DNA from: Phoronis ovalis
Taxonomy: Eukaryota; Phoronida; Phoronidae
Length of the DNA: 20,153 nucleotides
NCBI GenBank assembly: GCA_028565635.1
Contig: JAOXYB010006679.1
Location: forward strand, 1 to 20,153
Direction of reading: 5' to 3'
This document shows, piece after piece, positions 9,431 to 19,100 of this stretch (position 1 is the stretch's first letter; each line of letters opens with the position of its first letter). A program made the translations under genes and the position numbers. The notes below the pieces were generated by a model. It did no database searches. It was not told the origin of the DNA and saw only the letters and a list, made by a program, of their open reading frames with translations.

Positions 9431-9862
9431 CAGATGATAATGTTATTATCTCCTAGGTAACTTGAAATAAGTAATAAAAGGTACTGAATGCCTATTTTGC
9501 AGCATTAATTGTGCAGCAATAAATTACACTTAATTGTATCATCATTACTCAGATGTTTTCAGGATCTCGTACGTGGATCATGCAAAACACGACATCTTAT
9601 TTATTAGCCAAACTGTAGTACACGTAACGTACACATACATTTTATGGTGATTATCTCCAGTTTCATTTCTCATAAACATGTATACATAAAGATGTTTCTT
9701 TTATAACATTTATTTCTCTAATTTCTATTTCATACATTACATTCAGTTTCATTCTTGGAAGTTGAAGAATAAGTTTTCCTGTAACCAATTAAAAATTATT
9801 AGAATTATGACGTGGTTTCCATTTGTTTTAAAATCCTACTACTATTCATGCATATCTTGTGT
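9431..9862. other. Spacer 3' of receptor 2, no gene seen
   Basis: AT-rich DNA. A second AATAAA on the minus strand lies at 9709-9714 and could serve as a distal polyadenylation signal for receptor 2. Nothing else stands out. Confidence 0.5.
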
Positions 9863-9868
9863 TTTATT
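9863..9868 (-). terminator. Polyadenylation signal, receptor 2
   Basis: TTTATT on the + strand gives AATAAA on the minus strand, about 70 bp after the receptor 2 stop codon. It is the closest such hexamer to the stop. Confidence 0.45.
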
Positions 9869-9935
9869 ATCGTAATCCATACAGGCAATTCATATAAAGT
9901 AGTTTTGTCTTATTAATTAAGATGTTTTTCATAGC

Positions 9936-11087
9936 TTAGAGATACTTTGAAGTTTCTGTTTTATCGATTAAATCATCATTTTTTCTTATATTACATCCCG
10001 TACCATTTATAATCGAAACGCGTATATCATTCTTTGTTAAATAATGGTCAGTATTATCTTGTGCGTGGAAACGTGACTTTTCTTTAAAGTCCTCATCTTT
10101 CGTTTTGCAGTTCATAATTTCATTTCTATGAAGCGTCACAACTTTTTTGTCGCAACAGATAAAGCACTTTCTTGCTAAATTCTTCAATGATTTCCTTACT
10201 AAGACGCTTTCACATATGGAAAGGATGGGTTCATAAATTGTATTTGCCAGGAGTACGCAATAACTTACAACACCATAGTAAGCCAAATCGTTCCGTAATG
10301 ATCCTTGTATAACATACCCAATAATGACGATTGGACAATAACATAAAGCAATGAGCACTATGATGATGACATTTGTAACTATAGTCCTTCTCAACTTGCG
10401 AATGTTTATGGCAGATGCTTGTAGACTTTTTCGTTTCTTTATATGATAAAAAATAAGAAAATACATAGTACTTAACACTAGTAACCAGCCTACAGTAGCT
10501 GAAGAAGTTATTTTTACTACAATGTTATTAATTTTCCAACCAAATCTTGGGTTTAGGGTTATGCCTAGAGTGGATACTAAAATAGCTAATACAAAAATAG
10601 ACACCCAAATTACTAGCAAAAATACATAAATGCGGTATTTTGTAACTATGAACTTGTGCTTCAGCGGCTTCCAAACTGCAACAAGCATGTCTACTGCCAT
10701 TGCCAGTAATGTTAAACATTTTATAGCTGTCATTCCCAAGTATGTGATTGCTACAATTGTATAATGATTTCTGATTGTTGCATTTCCTTTAGTACTGTAG
10801 GAATATAATTCATTTGAATTAGATGTTTTGACAAGAATTACGGTATTATCGATGAAACCAACGCTTGCAATAATAAAATGTGTGCTTGCCAAGCTCAGGA
10901 GTAAGAATGTCCTTGGTTTTCTATTTTGAATTAAAAGCAATCCAATAAGAGTGATTACATTTGTGAGACACCCAACAGCTGCAATAGATAACGGTATGCT
11001 AAAGTATATATATATATATCTAAATGTATTGTTACCATAACATCTAGTATTGTTAGCTATCATTTCTGATGCATTAAAATGTTCCAT
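9936..11087 (-). CDS. Receptor 2: divergent class A-like seven-transmembrane receptor
   Basis: A single-exon gene of 383 codons with seven membrane segments (about 28-54, 60-86, 109-134, 152-177, 188-215, 235-259, 271-295). The outside N-terminus has NAS, NNT and NNT glycosylation sites. It shares with receptor 1 the signatures GCLxN, DMLVAVWKPLKHK, TKYRIYVFLL, LLANTIxEP and HAQD, so the two are paralogues. The canonical switches are altered as in receptor 1: DRY reads DML (133-135), NPxxY reads EPILS (286-290), TM2 has H in place of Asp, and the TM3 disulfide cysteine is absent. CFICC after TM7 (308-312) could be palmitoylated. The start is firm: TAA lies in frame three codons upstream. The longer tail here is intact where receptor 1's is frameshifted. 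The ligand and coupling cannot be read from the sequence. Confidence 0.9.
   Translation of the reverse strand: MEHFNASEMIANNTRCYGNNTFRYIYIYFSIPLSIAAVGCLTNVITLIGLLLIQNRKPRTFLLLSLASTHFIIASVGFIDNTVILVKTSNSNELYSYSTKGNATIRNHYTIVAITYLGMTAIKCLTLLAMAVDMLVAVWKPLKHKFIVTKYRIYVFLLVIWVSIFVLAILVSTLGITLNPRFGWKINNIVVKITSSATVGWLLVLSTMYFLIFYHIKKRKSLQASAINIRKLRRTIVTNVIIIVLIALCYCPIVIIGYVIQGSLRNDLAYYGVVSYCVLLANTIYEPILSICESVLVRKSLKNLARKCFICCDKKVVTLHRNEIMNCKTKDEDFKEKSRFHAQDNTDHYLTKNDIRVSIINGTGCNIRKNDDLIDKTETSKYL
11005..11019. repeat. (TA)n microsatellite within receptor 2 coding sequence
   Basis: Seven TA units plus T encode RYIYIY just before TM1 of receptor 2. The homologous part of receptor 1 and the duplicated 5' end at 11298-11351 do not have this run, so it is a local expansion in a coding region. 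Confidence 0.85.
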
Positions 11088-11172
11088 GTTTACTTAGTGC
11101 CTTTGATGTTGTCCTGAAAATTGCAAATAACTCAGAATAGTGTTTGTCTTGTACCTGTTGCACTGCTATATA
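11020..11172. repeat. Direct repeat, copy a (spans the receptor 2 start)
   Basis: This copy covers the first ~23 codons of receptor 2, its start codon and about 85 bp of upstream DNA. It matches 11305-11460: TCTAAATGTAT.GTTACCATAACA, TTTCTGATGCAT.AAAAT, GTTTAC.TA, TGCCTTTGA, TGTCCTGAAAATT and TTGTACCT.TTGCACTGCTAT. Confidence 0.85.
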
Positions 11173-11304
11173 TCCCCATCATGAATTGTCCCAGATACTT
11201 TTCACAATTGAACTCTTTTAATATACTATTGTATCAGCTCAGCGTTTTATCTTGTACATATGATCTTATTCCGGATAGATATCTTAGACATCATATAGTA
11301 TATA

Positions 11305-11460
11305 TCATATCTAAATGTATCGTTACCATAACACCTGGTATTGTTAGCCATGCATATATAATTTCTGATGCATCAAAATACTCCACGTTTACCTATTCAA
11401 TGCCTTTGACATTAATTGTCCTGAAAATTCCAAATAACTCTTGTACCTATTGCACTGCTA
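11305..11460. repeat. Direct repeat, copy b (duplicated receptor 5' end, dead)
   Basis: The second copy, about 285 bp upstream of receptor 2. On the minus strand it still spells MANNTRCYGNDTFRYD from 11351, matching receptor 2 ANNTRCYGNNTFRY, but an 8-bp insertion breaks the link with its upstream part. No transmembrane region follows and the frame ends after about 35 codons. It is either a local tandem duplication of the gene's 5' end or the stump of a third receptor. Confidence 0.8.
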
Positions 11461-11697
11461 TTAATATCTATTTTAGAGTTCAATCCATAAATGCGGAAAG
11501 TAATTATAGCTTTTAAAGAGAAGCGCAACAACATCTAAGTTGAGTTGCACCTAGTGTCACTTGTTTATGCTGGCGCAACAGTTCATAAGGCCACAGTATT
11601 AAGCTGTTATAAACCGAGTCGGCGGGCATTTTTTAGTGTTAAAAGAAAAAAATATTAATAATAATTTTTAAAAAATATAACTTGTTAACTTTTATGA

Positions 11698-12216
11698 AAC
11701 GGTCACGACCGTTAAACAAAGTTTATTGAAAAAAAAAGTAACTGAGAACGCCAAAAGTTGTCCAAAGCGGTCGCACCCGTTAAACAAGGTTTTCTCTTTT
11801 GGTCTAGCCTAATCTGTACATTTCCTATAATTTAGTGTCACCGAGTGAAAATTATTAGAAACTGATCTGTAACAAAAAGGGAGAACAATTGGAATTCATG
11901 GAAATGACAACAATTACAATAACCAATGCAGGGGCGGATACAGAGCACAGTTGTGACAGGTTTCCAAATGTTGAACACATGGGGTAGGAACACTTATTAT
12001 ATAATTAACACATTTTAGCTGGTGCTTATATATTCAAATAAGTTAATCCAAGCTCATATGATTACAGCATAGAGGAACAAAGGAACCGCTTCTAGCCTAG
12101 GAAAACGGTCAGGAAATCGTGACCGTTTTCGAAACAACTTTTAACATGATTTTTATAGGGTTTTCTAGGATTTTTTTTCCCAGAAATTTTGTGACCGTGT
12201 TCCAGAAAACGGTGGA
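11698..12216. repeat. Cluster of CGGTCA/TGACCG palindromic repeats
   Basis: AACGGTCACGACCGTT (11698-11713) is a palindrome with a 2-nt centre, followed by AAACAAAGTTT. A diverged copy, CGGTCGCACCCGTT plus AAACAAGGTTT, lies about 67 bp later (11767-11792). GAAAACGGTCA (12101-12111) and TGACCGTTTTC (12120-12130) form a perfect 11-bp inverted repeat around 8 nt. TGACCGTGTTCCAGAAAACGGT follows at 12192-12213. The recurrence suggests pieces of one palindromic repeat element. Confidence 0.6.
12101..12130. repeat. Perfect 11-bp inverted repeat, 8-nt loop
   Basis: GAAAACGGTCA, loop GGAAATCG, TGACCGTTTTC. The arms are exact. It belongs to the CGGTCA palindrome cluster. Confidence 0.85.
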
Positions 12217-12324
12217 AATCCCCATGTATTCGCGCCTGCAATGGAGAGCATTGAAATAAACAAAATGACAGCAATAACAATATAATAATGTAACTTATAT
12301 GTGCCAATTGTAAACTGTAAGAAT

Positions 12325-12985
12325 ATACAGGGTTAGGGCCTGTTACGGCATCAATTACTGCCTTGTAAAAATAACAAAAAATCACGTCAAGGTACGTTCA
12401 ATATAATGAGCCTAAATTAAACTGTACTTTTATTTAAATTAAAGTAATATACTTTAGAAGGCATGGAAGAATCCTGATTTATTAATAGTAAAAATACATG
12501 TTATATTAAACAACGACCATCAAAATCACTTTCAATATTTTTGTTTAAGTTATGCATTTACGGTTATAAAGAAATTAAACATGTATAGATATATGCACTT
12601 GCCAGTTTAGGTTTTTGTATAACAAAAGTGGACACGATCCTTTTATTACAGTTGTTTAATATTTATAATAATTAAACTTTTACTCCTTATATATGTTATT
12701 GATGTAAGTGGGATTAAACTGTGTTAAACTTTGATTTTATCTTAAAGATACGCAAAGATGCACTGTGGTTAAAATTGAATTTGCCAACCAGGGCCAAATT
12801 TCTGAATCATGCATAATTCAAAGATAAAAGAAATGATTATTCACTAACCAGGTCTGTTTGTTGACTTGCTCAAGTCCTTCTGTAATTTTATTTAAAAATT
12901 ATTATTTATACTTTATTATTTTGATTATTGTAATGTATTTTTGTTGCAAATAAAACAATGTTCCAGCGAAAAAATGCGTTTTACG
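12325..12985. repeat. Block A, copy 2, first part
   Basis: Aligns with 1-665 (TTAGGG.CTGTTA, CCTGATTTATTAATA, TTTTTGTATAACAAAA.TG, AACAATGTTCCAG). The alignment breaks where the tandem array begins and resumes near 14365. Confidence 0.75.
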
Positions 12986-13004
12986 TTATACAACAAGTAC
13001 ATAC

Positions 13005-14200
13005 GTCGTTGGCGTCGACCTTGTCCGTAACACTTTCTTCTTGCAATTACAGCTTCAGTTTTCTTGTTAATATTTGACACAGGGTAAATACAGGTCAAAT
13101 GTTAGGTCAGTTATAATTTTGACCTTGGTTACTGTCAATATGACCGGTTGGAGGCCACATTTGTTCCCTAGGGTGCACATAATTTGCTGATCAGCTTGAT
13201 ATTGGACACAGTGTAAGTATAGTGAAAGTGCATGTCAAATTTAATTTTAGCCGGATTACTTCCAATATGGCCGACTGCAGGCCATGTTTTCAGTTTTTAT
13301 CGGAACAGATTCATATTCAAAACAGGTAACTAGAGGCCAAAGGGCAGGTCAGAAGTAATTTTGACCCAGATTACTTGCAATATGGCCAATCGGATGCCAT
13401 ATTTGTTCCATAGAGGACACGTAACGTTGCACCGCATAAAAGATACCAAAAAGACGAAGCGTTGACTACACGATTCAAAAGGTGTATTCAAGAATGCCAA
13501 AGGGGTATAAAAGGCTAGGTGACATTTTAAAATGACCTTGAGAAATGGGTCAAATGCCAATCCGAGTCTTTGACATTTTTTGTATTTAACGCTTCCTTTG
13601 TTTCGCAAGAACTGCTTCAGTTTGTATTCGATCAGATTCATGTTCGATACAGGGTAAGTGAAGGTCATAATGCAGGTGAAATAAAATGTTGACCCTGATC
13701 TCTGTCAATATGCCCGATTGGTGTACATGTTTGTTTCCAAGAGGGCAACTAAGTTACGTTGGGCCACGTACATACCAGAAAGATGGAGCACTGATTAGAC
13801 CATTCGAAGGTGAATTCAAAAAGTCAATACGTTGGTGGGCGTAAGCGGTTAGATGACATTTTGAAATAACCTTGAGAAGTGGGCTAAATGCCGATTCGAA
13901 TCTTCGATATCTTTGTTCGTAACATCCATTTTCCTTGTTTTGCAATAACTGCTTCAATTTTTATCCGATCAGTTTTTATATTTGATACAGGGTAAGTACA
14001 GGTAAAGTGTACGTCAGGTGATCGAGAGGACACGTCACGTTGTGTTGCATACCAGAAAGACAAAGCGTTGACTGGACGATTCGAATGTGGATCCCGGAGA
14101 GGCGGATTTAAGAACAAAAGGTGGTTGGGTGTATTATGCTAGGTAGCATTTTAAAATTACCTTGAAAAGTATGTCAAATTATGATCCAAATAAATCTTTC
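13005..14200. repeat. Satellite-like tandem array, ~330-bp period
   Basis: Anchors recur: CATTTTAAAATGACCTTGAG at 13522 with diverged copies at 13856 and 14146; GATACAGGGTAAGT at about 13647 and 13985, with GACACAGGGTAAAT at 13076; GCGTTGACT.. ACGATTC at about 13459 and 14065, diverged at 13787; and TTACTTGCAATATGGCC-like strings at 13129, 13256, 13371 and 13699. The full unit is about 330 bp, and the left part consists of shorter subunits 115-127 bp apart. There are about three to four units. The minus-strand frames at 13330-13668, 13754-13957 and 13884-14117 are by-products of the repeat. The array is absent from block A copy 1, where the flanks are joined. Confidence 0.8.
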
Positions 14201-14364
14201 AATATTTATTGTATATGGGACTTCGTTTTACATATGTAACACTTAAAGTAACTACTTCAGTAATCGTTCTGCCCACCTTCACATCGGGGCTACAAACCAC
14301 ATAAACCGAAAATATGATCCAATTCTAAGGTTAGGATGGGCATCTTACATTACAAATGTCTTAT

Positions 14365-15660
14365 TTATTGTTTGTGGACGGCCATCTAGTACCCGCATTA
14401 TATATTAGATAGTGAAATGCAGTCCAAAAAATATATTTATGATGGGAAAATTATTGGATCATAATAAATTATCACATAAATGATTAAATAACTTTAATTT
14501 TAAAAAATAAATAAAAAAATCCACAAGGACTTACGCGAGTCTATTTGCGGTAGTAAATTAATTTATTTATTTGAGACTTCCATCGACTTCACTCTTCAAA
14601 AAAAATCTAATTTATTAAACTGTTGTAGAAACGTATCAATGGTTATGTATCACTGGTCATATACAGTATAATGCAGAATTTCATTGAAACAAAACATCTT
14701 TGGCAAAGAATTAAACCACATTACCAGCAAAATAAGCAACCCTCAATATTTTTGTCCAGTGTTATTTAGTAATAAAAAAACAGTATTGCAATTTGCAGCA
14801 TATCCATGGACATTAAAATGCTTGTATAAAAAATTACAAACTTATGTACATTCCAGAAATGATGTCACGTATTTAAAATTTTTGTACGAAAATCTGATAT
14901 GCATCTTCTTAAAATGTAGCAAGTTCATAATTCATCCATCACTTCATATGCCTGACCACTATTCCAGAAACTTGAGAAGATTAGATTTGTAGGACACTTG
15001 ACTTTTCAGTTATGTAGGATAACAACTTTTTTTTAATTGCACGAGCTAAACCTTTTCAACTGTGACACAGGTGTTGGTGCATTGTTAAAATTTTGCTCCT
15101 GAAAAAATGGGATTACATATAAACAGATTCTTTCATTTCTCTTTTGATTAGATATCTGTAATGGCTATAGTTACCTAAATGGGCATATTAAGTATACAGT
15201 TAATTTGTCCATTCACTTCAATGGTATATAACAATAAATCGTTCAATTTTTTTCATACACAAATCGAGGTAATTCTGTTTCTAGTCTATTTAAGTTTAAT
15301 ATTGGCATGACCAATAAAGATTTTACCTCATTGTAGACCACCTGGGGAGAAAACGTGGAACCTGTGCTAAAAGTTAGCAAGCTTTCCCTACATAAAAAAT
15401 GCCATCGTTTTTTGATAAAAAATGGCATTTTGAAATTGATTTTGTTATTGTGAGCAAAATTACACCCATGTTTACATAAAGGTGATCAACACAGATAACC
15501 CAAAAGAAAAATGGGGGGAACATTACATTATTTAATTCTGAGCACTGGTTGTGGGGATTTTGCTGGCTATAACTTGTGCCAAAATATCGGTAGACTTGTA
15601 CAAAATCTGATCAGAACAGCATGGCCAAATAAACTTTACGATCAAAAGTAACTTTGCTGC
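14365..15660. repeat. Block A, copy 2, second part
   Basis: Aligns with 665-2145 of copy 1 (CATCTAGTACCCGCAT, GCAATTTGCAGCATATCCATG, CAGGTGTTGGTGCATTG, TAGACCACCTGG.GAGAAAA, AATAAACTTTACGAT.AAAAG) and in part with 8280-8830. It lies 3' of the ankyrin gene. A 102-codon + frame at 14684-14992 is not preserved in copy 1. Confidence 0.8.
15396..15431. repeat. Inverted repeat, 10-bp arms
   Basis: AAAATGCCAT (15396-15405) and ATGGCATTTT (15422-15431) are exact inverse copies around an AT-rich 16-nt centre. In block A copy 1 the equivalent arms no longer match exactly. Confidence 0.7.
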
Positions 15661-15953
15661 TACTCGAAGTCTTCGGTCAGTAAGCGTGGTTCATGTTTAC
15701 CTAAAGTTTGTAAGCATGTTTGACAAAGATTGAGAGAGATAAATTAGATTTACAAATAGAGTAATCTCAAATATCTACTAATAATCAATTTTAGCAGAAC
15801 ATTGAATTAATATTTTAAAATCCCATTACAGCAGTCGCCAACGTTTCTAAATCATTTCCAATAGTGCAAGAGACAGTTTCAAACTTCATGCAGCAAAAAA
15901 ATTATGAAATCTTTAGCATTGTTTTACCATTTTGTATAAAAAAAATTATGTGC

Positions 15954-16151
15954 TTATATTTTGCAACTTTTCTTGCTACAGGATGCAATATCCTTTACCT
16001 CTTCTAGTTTTCTATCAATGGCTACCACAATACGGTTATATCCCAACTCCGTAGCCTTTGTTTTCAAAGAGATCCTATTTCTAGGTGATGACTGACTTAC
16101 GCTGTGGTCATTTGTTGTACTCATTGCTGTTTCTCTACTAAATGCTTCATA
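15954..16151 (-). CDS. Ankyrin gene, terminal exon
   Basis: Acceptor CATATTTCAG|TATGAA, stop TAA at 15954-15956; 65 codons. A Ser/Thr-rich segment is followed by KATELGYNRIVVAIDRKLEE, a final ankyrin-like helix pair, and a short basic Cys/Lys end (CSKKSCKI). Confidence 0.85.
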   Translation of the reverse strand, partial: YEAFSRETAMSTTNDHSVSQSSPRNRISLKTKATELGYNRIVVAIDRKLEEVKDIASCSKKSCKI

Positions 16152-19100
16152 CTGAAATATGATAAAGGAATACTTTTTCCAAAGCTGAACATTTTATGTT
16201 TATAGTGGATCTGATACATATCACACGTATGAGCTTTTTTGTATCATGTGTTATTACAGTGCTTACAACCATAGCTTTGCTTGAAGAGGCTTATAACAAT
16301 ATATTATTATTATATGAGTGATATTTTGGCTTTGTGAATGGTGGTTGTAGTAAATGCAACCCATCCTAATTGCAATAAGGGTAATAGGATATCCTATAAC
16401 CTGTTTCCAACTATACGTTACGTTAGTGTAGCTCTAACCTGTTTCCAAATGTTTACTTTACAACCAGCCTTGATTAGTTGTAAAGCTATGTCTTCTCGCC
16501 CATTTTCAAGACAGCCAAACAAAACAAAGCTGAATCTTCCAAAATCAGAATATGCTTGTAAATCTTGAACTAAATGTTGTACAGCATCTGTGTCATTTTT
16601 CTATGATAAAAAGATGTTGAAGATACACATTGCTAGTATATGTCAGTGGCGCATTCAGAGGGAAACAGTTGACATCCAGTCTAGCTTGAGAATCGAACAT
16701 CCTGAATCCGTCTCTCAATATCTTATTCAAAGATGTGATTCGCTAAAGCAGATTTAAAAATCGTTGGGCAGTTATGAAATAAGTATTGATTAATTTGAAA
16801 ATCCTAAAATTTGTTATTATCTTTCTGGTCCTCTGATAGAAAGGTACGCATCTGTTTGGGAAACACAGCACAAAGAGTTAGAACTCTCCTTTTACCATTT
16901 TTCAAAAATAATCTGTTTTCAGAACAATACTCTTGATGACACTTTTTTTAATGCAAGTGGGTTTATGTACGTATAAAAAGGCACCTGGGAAATGTATGCT
17001 TTGCATGAAACAAGAGTGGAAATACAAGATTATAGTTACCACTATAGCGTCCTGTAGTCTTTCCTCGAAATTTGTTTGCACTAAGTATATATGAAGATCA
17101 AATTCTGTGACTTCTTTCAGAAGCTTATTGTAGTAAAATGTTCCACATTCTTCTTTTAGATAGTAAGAAGGCGTTTGATTTCGCTGGAAACAAATGAATA
17201 AGAAAAGTCAAAAATTCCCTTACCCACAAATTGTGAAAGATTGCCAAACTGATATGTATGTGATTTATGGATCCACGAACACTTATGTCCAAATTTAAGT
17301 TTAAATTGATGACGAGTACAAGTTTGTTGATTTTTCCTGATATACGATTATATTATATGGAGACCTCCATAGGTGTAAATATTATCTTTACTAAAATGTA
17401 GACTTTTAAATGTCATTGTCTTCATTTGATTGCAACATTTGAATTTCACATGTGCCTCAGTGTATCTAATATTCCGTATATACATTGTGCTGCGACAAAA
17501 ATGGCATGCAATTAAACATACCACATCCAGAGCCTGTGTATCTTGACCATTTTGAACAAGTGTTTTAGGAATACACGTGTTGGGCAATAATAGATTTGCG
17601 TAATGTAAAGGGGTGCGCATCATCTGAAATAAAAAGCGACTTGTTTTGTTATATGTTTATGTTAAAACAGTTGACAAGTTTAACCACAACATATTTATTA
17701 TTTATGAGGACATTTTGCCCTCTTTAGTTACCAATAGATTTTTTCTCACTTTGCCGTGGGGCTCGTCCCTAAAAGAAATCAATCCTCATTATAAGGCATA
17801 TAAAGAGCAATTAGAAAGTGGCACTATTTGACAGGGTAGCTTACGGCATACATGCTCCTAATTGAGTGTCAATGAGAATTATATATAATACATTGTAATA
17901 TTTCCAGGAGCAGTAGAAATAGCAGCAGCTTTAATATTTAACTTTGATCCTTCTGTATTCATTTATAGCTACACATAATACGTTGTATTCATGCTGTAGA
18001 ATTACACAGCCATTGGAAGACGGTTATTTTATTCAACGCGCTATCAGCAAACAATTACGGACAGGAGTTCATTTCCTCTTTATGTTTTCACTTTTTTAAA
18101 AGTAAACTTACATTGTCACTTTCATGGATGAGACAAGGGTACGTCTTGATTATCTCCTCAATTAATTTCTCGTTCATGCTTAGTATGGATAGGTGAAGTA
18201 ATGTTCTACCACATATGTCTCGTGACATTACCAAATCGACATCTGCCAGCTGGAGAAAGCTATCCAATTCCCCACGGTAAACACATGACTGTAGATCAGC
18301 GATTCTTTCCTGAAAAGATGCGCTGCAAAATTAGCATGATATTTTATTTCCTAATTTTACTAACTTGGGAATGCATGGTGGAACTAAAGCAGATTTAAAC
18401 GTTTTTTTAAAAATAAAATCAGATATTCCTAAACTTGTTCTGCATCTTGGCTATTCTACACACAAACAGTTATATAAGTTTGTTTTAAAAAGCACCATTT
18501 GAGTACCTGTGTCTGTTGAATATTATCTATAGCTTCTAAAATTTTTGTTTTCCCTTCGTCACCCGCCACATCCAGTAATGAAACTTCTTCATCTGGTTTT
18601 ATATCAATGATATGATCATAACTTTTCAATACGAGATCATTTATGAAAGTAACTCCTTTATAATAAATTATTTGATTAAAAACGAACTGATCTAAAACTA
18701 GCACATATTTCTCCCCGTGTAAACGTTGTGCTAAATCCCTTGCCGTTTGCCCACTTTGATCTCTTGCTGCAAGATCAACGCCATATTGAAGAAGCATCTG
18801 GATAAAGGTTGTTGGATAGTCACGTGATATTGCTTCAAATAGAATCGTTTGGCCAGTTTCATTACGAAGAGCAAGATTTGCGTATTTCATAATTCTTGCA
18901 GTTATACTTCTCTTTGTCTTAGATCTTCCAGTTAGCGTCTGTAATAATTAGTAACAAAATGTGTGTTAATATATAAAGATTCTAGTTTTTGTAGTAAACT
19001 GATAACTAGAACAGTGGGTTCAGTGAGAGGAGACAGTGTGTTGTTAATTAACTTTGAAACATAAGGTATAGTTTACCAAAGCAAATAGTTCCTATATAAA

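Larger units (their letters stand above)
11461..12324. other. Spacer with palindrome cluster, no gene
   Basis: This stretch has no supported gene. It contains repeated CGGTCA/TGACCG motifs (11698-12216, described separately). The 97-codon minus-strand frame at 12092-12385 runs through these palindromes and is not credible as a gene. Confidence 0.6.

Noticed and set aside
11121-11516. 131-codon + strand open frame
   Set aside because: It runs across the direct repeat of the receptor 5' region on the opposite strand and has no family resemblance.
12092-12385. 97-codon minus-strand open frame
   Set aside because: It reads through the CGGTCA palindrome cluster into block A; its repeated HGH-like residues come from the DNA repeat.
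13330-14117. Three minus-strand open frames with similar residues
   Set aside because: They follow the ~330-bp tandem units; the similarity between them is repeat-derived and they lack a conserved start.
14684-14992. 102-codon + strand open frame in block A copy 2
   Set aside because: The aligned part of copy 1 has a stop soon after the shared start, and copy 3 does not keep the frame.
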